Shown in pieces: positions 1 through 6,736 of a stretch of DNA of 22,462 nucleotides. The DNA is from VAZQ01 sp035552735. GTDB taxonomy: Bacteria; Pseudomonadota; Alphaproteobacteria; Rhizobiales; Xanthobacteraceae. The position numbers and the translations under genes were made by a program. Under the pieces are notes generated by a model that saw nothing but the letters and a program-made list of their open reading frames with translations, made no database searches and was not told where the DNA came from. The stretch's first letter is position 1. Every line of letters starts with the position of its first letter. The stretch spans positions 1 through 22,462 of the forward strand of contig DASZKX010000208.1 of assembly GCA_035552735.1 (NCBI GenBank), given 5' to 3'.

Positions 1-160
1 CCGAGGTAATGGCGGTCGCAACCCCGGCTCTGTCCATGTCCTCGATCGAGCGCTCCGGCGTCCAATTGAGGGTCGGCGGCTGCAGCAGCGAGCGCAGTTC
101 CTCGACGAAGCCGGGCGACACGATGTGATGATGGACGTCGACGCGGTGCGGGGTGGGCAT
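1..160 (-). CDS. Amidohydrolase family protein, N-terminal fragment
   Basis: Only the first 53 residues lie in the window; the gene runs off its left edge. The protein starts MPTPHRVDVHHHIVSPGF. The V-D-V-H-H-H motif is the N-terminal metal-binding strand of amidohydrolase-2 (ACMSD/LigW-like) TIM-barrel enzymes, which decarboxylate or hydrolyse aromatic or carboxylated substrates. It is followed by W-T-P-E-R-S-I-E-D-M-D-R-A-G-V-A-T-A, matching the usual 'x-x-M-D-x-x-G-I-x-x-x' helix of the family. There is no signal peptide, so it should be cytosolic, unlike its Tat-bearing relative at 2277-3311, which has the same R-x-D-V-H-H-H start. It diverges from the DUF2199 gene across about 117 bases. 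The exact reaction cannot be told from the fragment. Confidence 0.82.
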   Translation of the reverse strand, partial: MPTPHRVDVHHHIVSPGFVEELRSLLQPPTLNWTPERSIEDMDRAGVATAITS

Positions 161-277
161 GGCGGGGATATTGACGGATCGAGGCCGAATGATCAAATTT
201 CGTCCGCATTGCCTCGACCCTTTGGAATCGGTCGCGGCAAATTGTACTCAAACGCCGAACCGGTGAGGGAACATCGG

Positions 278-853
278 ATGCTGTTGGACCGAGACCCGCG
301 GTGGCTCCGCCTGCACGATCGTAAGTGGAGATGCTCGTGTTGCGGACAGACGCATGGTGGGCTGTTTGACCTGGTATTAGCCAAGCCCGACGCTTGGCCT
401 GAAGCTGAGGAGCCTAGACCGAATTGGGAGATCATGACCTCGAGCAATATCCTCACCGAAGACTTCTGCATTGTGAAGGGGGAGCACTTCTTTGTTCGCT
501 GTCTCCTGAGGCTTCCCCTGGTCGACAAGCCGGACACCGCGTTTAGCTTCGGCATCTGGTCGACACTATCGCGTGCAAATTTTGATCTGTACCTCGACAC
601 GTTTGACGGGGGAGAGCAGGGTGATCTGGGGCCATGGTTTGGCTGGTTCTCAAATCGACTGATCGGCTACCCGGATACATTTAACTTGAAATGTCACGTT
701 CAGCCGCGCGCGGATCGACAGCGTCCACTTGTCGAGCTTGAACTCACAGAGCATCCGCTTGCAATCGAGCAACGGGCCGGAATTACGTTCGATCGCGTTC
801 TTGAAATCTATGCCCTGAGCGGTCATGACTTGAGAACGGCGCTGTCGGATTGA
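278..853 (+). CDS. DUF2199 domain protein
   Basis: A protein of 191 residues. Near the N-terminus it has W-R-C-S-C-C-G-Q-T-H-G-G, the C-x2-C-G-x2-H signature that opens DUF2199, and then the family's typical 'L.L..P..' and 'I..EDFCIVKGEHFFVRC' segments. The function of DUF2199 is unknown; the Cys/His cluster suggests a small metal or structural site. The reading frame is open back to 125, but an ATG there would overlap the divergent amidohydrolase. The ATG at 278 has a GAGGGA ribosome-binding site 7 bases upstream and puts the CxxC motif at the usual distance from the N-terminus. Base composition is visibly lower in GC than in every other gene here (many TTT, AAT, TTG and CTA codons), which suggests recent acquisition. 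No signal peptide, so probably cytosolic. Confidence 0.75.
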   Translation: MLLDRDPRWLRLHDRKWRCSCCGQTHGGLFDLVLAKPDAWPEAEEPRPNWEIMTSSNILTEDFCIVKGEHFFVRCLLRLPLVDKPDTAFSFGIWSTLSRANFDLYLDTFDGGEQGDLGPWFGWFSNRLIGYPDTFNLKCHVQPRADRQRPLVELELTEHPLAIEQRAGITFDRVLEIYALSGHDLRTALSD

Positions 854-901
854 TTTGATCTCTCTTAGAGCATTTTCCGCTTAGGTTGAGTGTTCGACGT
901 T

Positions 902-986
902 GTCATGGCCGGACCTGTTCCGGCCATCTCGATAGGATGGCACGAGCGCTCCCAAGCGAGATCGCCGGGACGAGCCCGGCGATGAC
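902..986. repeat. BIME-like pair of inverted REP palindromes
   Basis: Two short hairpins face each other. The first has arms ATGGCCGGA (905-913) and TCCGGCCAT (919-927). The second has arms ATCGCCGGG (961-969) and CCCGGCGAT (975-983). The unit begins GTCAT and ends ATGAC, so the second hairpin is an inverted, slightly diverged copy of the first. This matches the 'GTCATGGCCGGG...' interspersed palindromes common in Bradyrhizobium-like genomes. A TAGAGCATTTTCCGCTT fragment of another common alphaproteobacterial repeat lies at 866-882. The element sits between the convergent ends of the DUF2199 and monooxygenase genes, where it may also act as a bidirectional transcript end. Confidence 0.7.
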
Positions 987-1050
987 ATTCAGCTCTATTG
1001 GAGCCGCGGCTCAGCAGCCTCCGAGCGTAGCGATTGCTTGAAAGCGGCCC

Positions 1051-2265
1051 TCAAATCCGCGGGTCACCGGCCTTGCCGCCGAGCCGCACGGCGCCGTAAT
1101 TGAGCGCCTGCAGGTCCCACACCAGCGCGATGTGCTGCGCCACCGCGTGGGCGTCGCGCCAGGCGCGCTGGAACGGATCGGCGAGCTCGAGGCCGCGTCC
1201 GCCCACGATCGGCAGCAGCCGCTCGATCGCCTGCACGCTGAGCTTGGCGGCATAGCCGACATCGAGCCGGTAGCGCACGCGGGTTTCGTCGTCGGGCAGG
1301 ATCCGCAGACGGCCCCTATCGTTGATCCGTGCCCGGTCGACCTGCAAGAGCGCACGCGCCGCCGCGATCTCGGCGGCAGCCTCTGCGATGCGAGTTTGAA
1401 CCGTCGGCTGCTCCGCGAGCCTCACGTTGGCGACGCTGGTCTTGCCCCTGACGGAGTCGACGGTCTGATCGAGCGCGCCCTCCGCGGCCCCGAGCGCTGC
1501 CCCGACCAGGCAATGGGCGAAGGAGGCAAACAGCGGCAAGGAGAACAGATAGTGCGGGTTCGCCTGCGCGCCGGGCGTGCGGCCTTCGCGCGTCGACATC
1601 AGCTCGAGCAGGCGATGCTCCGGCACGAAGGCGTCCCGGACCACCACATCGTTGCTGCCGGTGGCCGCGAGTCCGACCACGTGCCAGGTGTCCTCGATCT
1701 CGTATTGGTCGCGATGCAGGAACGCGAAGGTCTGTCGCGGCGCGCCGCCCGCGCCGGGCGCTGTGACGAGCAGGATGATTCCATCGCAGTGGTCGACATT
1801 GCTGGAGAACCGCCAACGGCCGCTCAGCCGGATGCCGCCGGATTGCGGCGTGAGGCTCGGCTGCACCGCCAGGAACGAGCTCGCGAGCGTGCGCTGCGGA
1901 TCGGGGTTCCAGAATTCGTCCTGCGCCTCGCGGGGAAACATGCCGAGAATCCAGGAATGGCTCGCCGTGATCGACAGAGCCCAGCCGCTCGACGCGCAGC
2001 CGCGCGCGGCCTCCGCCCCCAGCATGGTTTGGAGACCGTAGCGGGCCTCGAGCCCGCCGTAGCGCGCAGGCTGCAGGATGCGGTAGAAGCCGGCCTCGCG
2101 GAACGCGGCCTGCGTCGCGTCCGGCAGGCGCCGCAGGCGCTCGGCCTCGCCGGCGCGCTCGCGCAGCGCCGGCGCCAACGCGCGCGCCTTGGCGAGCAGC
2201 TCCGCCTCGGCGGCGGACCATTCGGTCGGCGGCTCGTTCAGGGTACTGGCGGTGTCGCTGGACAA
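1051..2265 (-). CDS. Acyl-CoA dehydrogenase-fold flavin monooxygenase (HsaA-like)
   Basis: About 404 residues, the normal length for group D flavin monooxygenase oxygenase components (HsaA, DszC and related hydroxylases), which use reduced flavin from a separate reductase to hydroxylate aromatic substrates. Visible marks are an N-terminal helical domain (about 15-125), the middle beta-domain motif R-F-S-S-N-V-D-H-C-D (152-161; HsaA has a very similar F-S-S-G-C-D-H-C-D), and a C-terminal helical bundle ending L-P-I-V-G-G-R-G-L-E-L-A-D-P-F-Q-R-A-W-R-D, the typical acyl-CoA dehydrogenase C-terminal signature. The open frame runs into the upstream gene and there is no ATG before residue 81, so the TTG at 2265, 11 bases after the stop of the amidohydrolase, is the best start; no clear ribosome-binding site is seen. 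It probably forms an operon with that amidohydrolase. No flavin reductase gene is in the window. Confidence 0.8.
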   Translation of the reverse strand: MSSDTASTLNEPPTEWSAAEAELLAKARALAPALRERAGEAERLRRLPDATQAAFREAGFYRILQPARYGGLEARYGLQTMLGAEAARGCASSGWALSITASHSWILGMFPREAQDEFWNPDPQRTLASSFLAVQPSLTPQSGGIRLSGRWRFSSNVDHCDGIILLVTAPGAGGAPRQTFAFLHRDQYEIEDTWHVVGLAATGSNDVVVRDAFVPEHRLLELMSTREGRTPGAQANPHYLFSLPLFASFAHCLVGAALGAAEGALDQTVDSVRGKTSVANVRLAEQPTVQTRIAEAAAEIAAARALLQVDRARINDRGRLRILPDDETRVRYRLDVGYAAKLSVQAIERLLPIVGGRGLELADPFQRAWRDAHAVAQHIALVWDLQALNYGAVRLGGKAGDPRI

Positions 2266-2276
2266 GGGATCGGGTC

Positions 2277-3311
2277 TCAGGCCTTGAAGCGCGGGAACAG
2301 CCGCTCCGCGTTGTCCCGGTTGATGGCACGCAACATGTCGGCAGCATAGCCGAGCTCGGCCAGCCCGCCGACCGTCTTTTCCATCGGCACATAGGGAAAG
2401 TCGGTGCCGAACAGGAGCTGCGATGGCGGCACCAGCGCCGTGATGGCCGCCATGGCGGGCGCGCTGATGGTCGAGTTGGCGACCTCGTAGTGCAATTTCT
2501 TGAGCTCGTAGGGGAGGCCATGGGGAATGCGCGCCGCGATCTCGGGATGCCGCATCTGCTGCTCCAGCCGCGCCGCCAGCACCGGCAGCGGTCCGCCCGC
2601 ATGGGTGAAGATGAACCTGATGTCGGAGAACTTCGAGAAGGTGCCGCCGAACAGGAGGCTCATGATGCAGCGGACCTCGTCGAACGGATATTCGACGGCG
2701 GTGTCGGCGATGCCGGGCTGCAACCGGCGGCAACAATTCGCCACCGAGGGATGGATGAACACCACGGCCTTGCGGCGGTTGAGCTCCGCGAACACGCCCG
2801 CGAAGGCCGGGTCGCCCGGGTATTTGTCGCCATAGCTGGTCAACAGCCCGATGCCGTCCGCCTTCAAGGTGTCGAAGGCGTATTCGATCTCCTTGAGGCT
2901 GCCGTCCTGGTCCGGCAACGGAATCGCCGCGAACAAGCCGAACCGGCCCGGAAAATCCCGCGCCATCTGGGCCATGAATTCATTGCTGCTGCGCGCAAGG
3001 CTGCGGCCTTCCTGCATATCGGGAGTCCAGACGCTGGGATTGCCGAGCGAAGCGATGCCGGTCGCGATGCCGTTGCGATCCATATGCTCGATGTTCTTTT
3101 GCGGGCTCCAATCCCGCAGGACTTCCGGATCGCTGTCGGCCGACAACAGCTGGGTGCGATACTTGTCGAACCAGAGCTTGGGATAGCAATGGTGGTGCAC
3201 GTCGATGCGGCGCGGATTGGGGGCGGGCTGCGCGAGCGCGGAGGTGGACGGTAGTGCGGCGCTTGCCGCCGCTGCACCCACGCAGGTGAGGAATTGTCGG
3301 CGCGAATGCAT
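2277..3311 (-). CDS. Tat-exported amidohydrolase (ACMSD/LigW-like)
   Basis: 344 residues. The N-terminus M-H-S-R-R-Q-F-L-T-C-V-G followed by an Ala-rich stretch ending A-L-A-Q is a twin-arginine signal peptide (RR at 4-5, cleavage near 28). The mature part is an amidohydrolase-2 TIM barrel: R-I-D-V-H-H-H (35-41), F-I-H-P (His187), F-T-H-A-G-G (His237) and F-G-T-D-F-P-Y (Asp304). These are the expected metal ligands and catalytic residues. Relatives such as ACMSD and 5-carboxyvanillate decarboxylase are cytosolic decarboxylases or hydrolases of carboxylated aromatics, so export of a folded, metal-loaded form is unusual. The open frame extends upstream to 3443, but the ATG at 3311 is the start that places the Tat motif at the N-terminus. 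It lies just upstream of the flavin monooxygenase on the same strand, which suggests a shared substrate pathway. The actual substrate is unknown. Confidence 0.85.
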   Translation of the reverse strand: MHSRRQFLTCVGAAAASAALPSTSALAQPAPNPRRIDVHHHCYPKLWFDKYRTQLLSADSDPEVLRDWSPQKNIEHMDRNGIATGIASLGNPSVWTPDMQEGRSLARSSNEFMAQMARDFPGRFGLFAAIPLPDQDGSLKEIEYAFDTLKADGIGLLTSYGDKYPGDPAFAGVFAELNRRKAVVFIHPSVANCCRRLQPGIADTAVEYPFDEVRCIMSLLFGGTFSKFSDIRFIFTHAGGPLPVLAARLEQQMRHPEIAARIPHGLPYELKKLHYEVANSTISAPAMAAITALVPPSQLLFGTDFPYVPMEKTVGGLAELGYAADMLRAINRDNAERLFPRFKA

Positions 3312-3457
3312 GCAGGACGTGGATAAACAAGTATGGATCAGTCGGCCCGAACCGTCCGGGCGTGCTGCGGAGGCGCGATTCCAGCTTTGCCCAAATGGCA
3401 ACACGGTTGGGTCTCCACTTTTTAGGTGGGCACGGCGCTTCACTCCCTCGCCCCGCA

Positions 3458-3532
3458 GGGGAGAGGGTGGGGTGAGGGGGTTACGATGATTCCGTATCGC
3501 ACCGCCGGAGCCCCCTCATCCCACCTTCTCCC
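3458..3532. repeat. Imperfect inverted repeat with 22-base arms
   Basis: The left arm (3459-3480) reads GGGAGAGGGTGGGGTGAGGG plus GG. The right arm (3511-3532), read on the other strand, is GGGAGAAGGTGGGATGAGGG plus GG, so 20 of 22 positions match. About 30 bases separate the arms. The arm sequence is the widespread proteobacterial intergenic repeat 'CCCTCACCC(C)A(A)CCCTCTCCCC'. It could fold into a long stem in either transcript and may end transcription. Confidence 0.75.
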
Positions 3533-3534
3533 GC

Positions 3535-3599
3535 GCGAAGTCGGATATATCCGACTTCGCCACCAAACATGACCGAGGTCGGATATATCCGACCTCGGT
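3535..3599. repeat. Two perfect palindromes sharing a 16-base core
   Basis: Positions 3535-3560 form a perfect 26-base palindrome and 3572-3599 a perfect 28-base palindrome. Both are centred on the same core, GTCGGATATATCCGAC (3540-3555 and 3578-3593, 38 bases apart). The flanking arms differ but remain self-complementary in each copy (GCGAA/TTCGC in one, ACCGAG/CTCGGT in the other). The pair is itself bracketed by CCTTCTCCC (3524-3532) and GGGAGAAGG (3601-3609). So two palindromes sit inside the loop of a larger hairpin. Confidence 0.85.
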
Positions 3600-3686
3600 T
3601 GGGAGAAGGAGTGAAAGGCTGTGCGTCCCTAAAGACGAAATCTGACGCGAACGTTCTTGAAGAAATCTGCATGCCTCAGCTCTTGT

Positions 3687-3706
3687 GGGGAGACGAACGG
3701 CTCCCC
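3687..3706. terminator. Possible weak hairpin terminator after the Moco subunit gene
   Basis: GGGGAG (3687-3692) and CTCCCC (3701-3706) form a six-pair stem with an eight-base loop, just past the stop of the minus-strand molybdenum hydroxylase gene. On that strand no T-run follows, so it is not a canonical intrinsic terminator. Confidence 0.3.
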
Positions 3707-3732
3707 TTGCAAAAATTTGTTTGCTCCGTCCT

Positions 3733-5994
3733 CTAAGCCAACCCCGCCTTCAGGCGCTGTGGCGTGAACGGGGCCTGCCGCAGCCGGATGCCGGTGGCGT
3801 CGAAGATCGCGTTGGCGAGCGCCGCCGCGGTCGGCCGGCTGGCCGACTCGCCGGCGCCGCCCGGCGGGATATCGGGGTGGTCGATGAGAATGATCTCGAT
3901 CGATTCCGGCGCATCCTTGATGTCGACGATCGGATAGGTCTCCCAATCCACGCTGGTGACGTTGTTCTGATCGAACATCACCTCTTCCTTGAGCGCCCGG
4001 CTGGTCATCTGCACGATGTTGCCCTCGATCGTGAGCCGCAGGAGATCGGGCGCGATGATCTGGCCGCAATCGTGCGCCACGATGAAACGCCGCGCCCAGA
4101 CCTGGGCGGTGCTGCGATCGACCTCCACCTCGGCGATGACGGCGACCCGGGTCACGCCGCGCACCGCATAGGCGATGCCCTGGCCGGTGAGGATGTTGCC
4201 GTTCTGTTGCTTGCGGGCGCCGACGTGGGGCTGCCAATTGGCCTTCTCGGCCGCCGCCGTGATGACCGCCCGGTCGCGCGGGTCCTCCAGATAGCGCAAG
4301 CGGAACGCGACTGGATCCATGTTGGTGGCGAGCGCCACCTCGTCCATGAAGGATTCGACCGCGAAGTGCATCTGCGGCCCGCCCGGATCGCGCATGTGAG
4401 AGCTGCGCAACGGCGAGGCACGGTCGAGCAGTGGCGGGATCGTGGTCGACACCTTGTGGGTCGACTCGAAAGTGTAGGATTCGCCCGGCAGGCCGAACAG
4501 CCAAACCGGCTTCAGCGGCCAATCGAGCAGCTGGCCGGCGAGCGTGCGCTCGGGCGAGCCTTCGTCGCGGAAGAATTCGCGCCGTGAGAATGCCTTGGTC
4601 TCGAAATACCAGGCCGTCACCTTGCCGTCCTTGTCGAGCGCGGCGCGCGAGATGTGAATCGAGGCCGGCGCCTTGGGGTCCCAGCCGTGACCTTCATGAC
4701 GCATGCCCTGCACCCGCACCGGCTTGCCGACCGCCTTCGACAGGACGGTCGCGTCCATGGTGGCATCGCCGGCATCGTTGCGCCCATAGGAGCCGGGGCC
4801 GGTCATCGACACGACCTTCACCTTGTCCTCGTGCAGACCGAGCATCTTGGAGATGCCTTCGCGGCAGTGATGCGGCTTCTGCGAGCCGGTCCAGATGGTG
4901 GCTTCGCCGTCGCGGACGTCGGCGACCCCGCAGGCCGGCGCCATGGGGGCATGCGAATGGAACGGCCACTCGTAGGTGGCCTCGACCACCCGCGCCGCCT
5001 TGGCGAAGGCGGCATCGGCGTCGCCGGCATGGGTCTCTTCGTCCTTCTTGGCCACCTTGGCGTTGCGGATATGATCGTAGAGGCTCGCATTGCCGGCGAA
5101 CGGCGGCTTGACGTCCGACCAAGTGATCTTGAGCGCCTTCGCGGCCCTCACGGCGTCCCATTCCCTGGGCGCCACCAGGCCGATGAAGCCCTTCTGCCAG
5201 ACCACCTGCACGCCCGGGATGTCCTTGACGGAGGTTTCATCGACCGCGACCGGCACCGCGCCCGCGATCGGCGGCCGGATCATGCGCCCGTGCAGCATGC
5301 CGGGCACTTTCACGTCCACCATGTATTCGAGCTTGCCCAGCACCTTGAGCGGCACGTCGCGCCGCCTTGTGCCGGCCTTGCCGACAGTCTTGTATTCGCT
5401 CGGCGACTTCGGCTTGGCCTTGCCCTTGACCAGGAGCTCGTTGCCGGTCTCGTGGTTCCATTCGAGCTGCAGGTCGAACTGCCGGCCGCCGATCAATTCG
5501 CCATAGCTGACCTTCTTGGCGGGATCGCTCTTGTCGTTGACGATGCCGTCCATGACCGTCAATCGCTCGACTGGGGAGCCGAGCTTCTCGGCCGCCATCT
5601 CCACCAGCACGCGCCGAGCTTCGGCTGCGGCATTGCGCAGCGCCGCGCCCGCCTTCCAGATGCCGGTCGAGCCCGAAGCGCCGCCCTGATCGGTGGTGAG
5701 ATCGGTGTGGCCCTGCACCATGCTGACGCGTTCGGGCGGCAAATCGAGCTCCTCGGCGATCATCTTGATCCAGCCGATATCGGTGCCCTGGCCCATGTCG
5801 ACCTTGCCGACCCAGCCCACCGCGCTGCCGTCCTGGTTGATGCTGATATAGGTCGAGAGCTGATCGGGCTCGAGCGCGAGACGCGAGGCCTTGGTGGCGA
5901 TCGCGGCTTCCGCCTTCACGCCCGGCAGCGCCAGCCAGACCGTGAGGGCGCCGGTGCCGGCGAGCAGATGACGGCGATTGAGAGCGATGTTCAT
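3733..5994 (-). CDS. Xanthine dehydrogenase-family Moco-binding large subunit, Tat-exported
   Basis: 753 residues, typical for the stand-alone large subunit of two-subunit molybdenum hydroxylases of the isoquinoline 1-oxidoreductase (IorB)/periplasmic aldehyde oxidase type. The N-terminus M-N-I-A-L-N-R-R-H-L-L-A-G-T-G-A is a Tat signal (RR at 7-8), so the cofactor-loaded enzyme should be exported. Moco-binding marks include G-K-V-D-M-G-Q-G-T-D-I-G-W (about 63-75), T-D-Q-G-G-A-S-G-S-T-G and, near the C-terminus, G-G-A-G-E-S-A with the likely catalytic Glu at about 716. Such enzymes hydroxylate aldehydes or N-heterocycles using water. The gene follows the [2Fe-2S] subunit by 12 bases. No FAD subunit or cytochrome c gene is adjacent, so the electron acceptor is not visible. 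The neighbouring PQQ dehydrogenase makes an aldehyde substrate plausible, but that is inference. Confidence 0.92.
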   Translation of the reverse strand: MNIALNRRHLLAGTGALTVWLALPGVKAEAAIATKASRLALEPDQLSTYISINQDGSAVGWVGKVDMGQGTDIGWIKMIAEELDLPPERVSMVQGHTDLTTDQGGASGSTGIWKAGAALRNAAAEARRVLVEMAAEKLGSPVERLTVMDGIVNDKSDPAKKVSYGELIGGRQFDLQLEWNHETGNELLVKGKAKPKSPSEYKTVGKAGTRRRDVPLKVLGKLEYMVDVKVPGMLHGRMIRPPIAGAVPVAVDETSVKDIPGVQVVWQKGFIGLVAPREWDAVRAAKALKITWSDVKPPFAGNASLYDHIRNAKVAKKDEETHAGDADAAFAKAARVVEATYEWPFHSHAPMAPACGVADVRDGEATIWTGSQKPHHCREGISKMLGLHEDKVKVVSMTGPGSYGRNDAGDATMDATVLSKAVGKPVRVQGMRHEGHGWDPKAPASIHISRAALDKDGKVTAWYFETKAFSRREFFRDEGSPERTLAGQLLDWPLKPVWLFGLPGESYTFESTHKVSTTIPPLLDRASPLRSSHMRDPGGPQMHFAVESFMDEVALATNMDPVAFRLRYLEDPRDRAVITAAAEKANWQPHVGARKQQNGNILTGQGIAYAVRGVTRVAVIAEVEVDRSTAQVWARRFIVAHDCGQIIAPDLLRLTIEGNIVQMTSRALKEEVMFDQNNVTSVDWETYPIVDIKDAPESIEIILIDHPDIPPGGAGESASRPTAAALANAIFDATGIRLRQAPFTPQRLKAGLA

Positions 5995-6006
5995 GTGCGG
6001 TCTCCC

Positions 6007-6468
6007 TCAGGCCTGGGCGGCGCGCTTGACGGCGCGCAGGATGCTGACATGGGTGCCGCAGCGGCACTTGAGGCCGGACAGGGCATCGCGGATCTCCCCG
6101 TCGCTCGGATGCGGATTCTTCTCGAGCAGCGCCACCGAGGTCATGACCCAGCCGTTGAGGCAGTAGCCGCATTGCGGCACCTGCTCCTCGATGAAGGCGG
6201 CCTGCACCTTGTGGGGTTTCTCCGGCGTGCCGATGCCGGTCAGCGTGGTGATCTTGCGGGTGCCGATGGAATCGACCGCCAGCTGGCAGGAGCGCGTCGG
6301 CGCGCCGTCGAGCAGCACCGTGCAGGCGCCGCATTGCCCGAGACCGCAGCCGAAGCGCGGATCGCTCATCCCGAGATCGCCGCGCAAGGCATAGAGCAGC
6401 GGCATATCGGGCTCCGCCTCGATCGCCTGCATCCGTCCGTTGACGTTGAGTTCGATGCGTTTGGTCAC
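6007..6468 (-). CDS. (2Fe-2S)-binding small subunit of molybdenum hydroxylase
   Basis: 153 residues, the standard length for this subunit. It carries two [2Fe-2S] motifs: a plant-ferredoxin type with Cys41, 46, 49 and 61 (G-C-G-L-G-Q-C-G-A-C ... S-C) and the C-terminal helical type with Cys100, 103, 135 and 137 (C-G-Y-C ... C-R-C-G). It passes electrons from the Moco site of its partner, encoded immediately downstream. The frame is open far upstream, but the GTG at 6468 has a perfect AAGGAGGA ribosome-binding site 4 bases away and gives M-T-K-R-I-E-L-N-V-N-G, the usual start of the family. The subunit has no signal peptide of its own and would be carried out by the Tat signal of the large subunit. 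Confidence 0.93.
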   Translation of the reverse strand: MTKRIELNVNGRMQAIEAEPDMPLLYALRGDLGMSDPRFGCGLGQCGACTVLLDGAPTRSCQLAVDSIGTRKITTLTGIGTPEKPHKVQAAFIEEQVPQCGYCLNGWVMTSVALLEKNPHPSDGEIRDALSGLKCRCGTHVSILRAVKRAAQA

Positions 6469-6736
6469 GTCATCCTCCTTGGGGGGTAGTCCGGCTTGCC
6501 GTTTGTTTTGCCGGATAATGCGCCGCGCTGGTGTGGCCCGCAAGGCCAAGGAAAAACCTTGTCCCGGCCTTGGGACCGTAGCGAATGCTGGAGCCTGGAA
6601 CGGTTCCGGCTCATAGGCCGGGAGAAGTTGGGCCGATCTTGGTTCGACGCTGCAACCCGCGCTCCTCGCCGCATTTGCAAGCCGCACCGGCTGTGGCATC
6701 CTTTTGCAAAACGAACGATAGCTCGGGAGGAAGCGC
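6469..6736. promoter_or_regulatory. Divergent promoter region, Mo hydroxylase / PQQ dehydrogenase operons
   Basis: 268 bases between two divergent operons, so both promoters are expected here. A GGGAGGAA ribosome-binding site precedes the ATG at 6737. I see no unambiguous -35/-10 pair. A sigma-54-like TGGCATCCTTTTGCA at 6694-6708 has the GG-GC spacing one base short. The shared region suggests co-regulation of the two oxidation steps. Confidence 0.45.
6473..6480 (-). promoter_or_regulatory. Ribosome-binding site deciding a GTG start
   Basis: On the minus strand this reads AAGGAGGA, a near-perfect anti-16S match 4 bases before the GTG at 6468. It fixes the start of the [2Fe-2S] subunit despite the open frame continuing upstream. 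Confidence 0.8.

Larger units (their letters stand above)
3312..3732. other. Gene-free stretch made largely of repeats
   Basis: No convincing gene is seen on either strand between the amidohydrolase start and the molybdenum hydroxylase stop. The middle holds the nested inverted repeats described separately (3458-3609). Positions 3312-3457 would hold the promoter of the minus-strand amidohydrolase operon, but no clear -35/-10 pair stands out. The segment starting about 3427, GTGGGCACGGCGCTTC, resembles one end of a 'GTGGGCA...TGCCCAC' alphaproteobacterial repeat. Positions 3610-3732 hold only a weak hairpin. Confidence 0.6.

Noticed and set aside
125..277. Extended N-terminus for the DUF2199 protein starting at 125
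   Set aside because: It would overlap the divergent amidohydrolase gene and has no ribosome-binding site, whereas ATG 278 has one and fits the family length.
1132..2349. A 405-codon open frame on plus across the flavin monooxygenase gene
   Set aside because: It is the antisense shadow of a clear acyl-CoA-dehydrogenase-fold gene; the translation is Arg/Gly/Ala-rich with no family motif.
3458..3609. CRISPR array suspected from repeated palindromic units
   Set aside because: Only two related palindromes with a single 11-base spacer, no regular repeat-spacer series and no cas genes.
4654..6489. A 611-codon open frame on plus opposite the molybdenum hydroxylase
   Set aside because: High-GC shadow frame; its His/Asp/Arg-rich product has no domain signature, while the minus strand encodes an intact Moco subunit.
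6694..6708. Sigma-54-like element TGGCATCCTTTTGCA upstream of the PQQ-cupredoxin gene
   Set aside because: The GG and GC are separated by nine bases rather than ten, and sigma-54 spacing is strict; no enhancer site was recognised.
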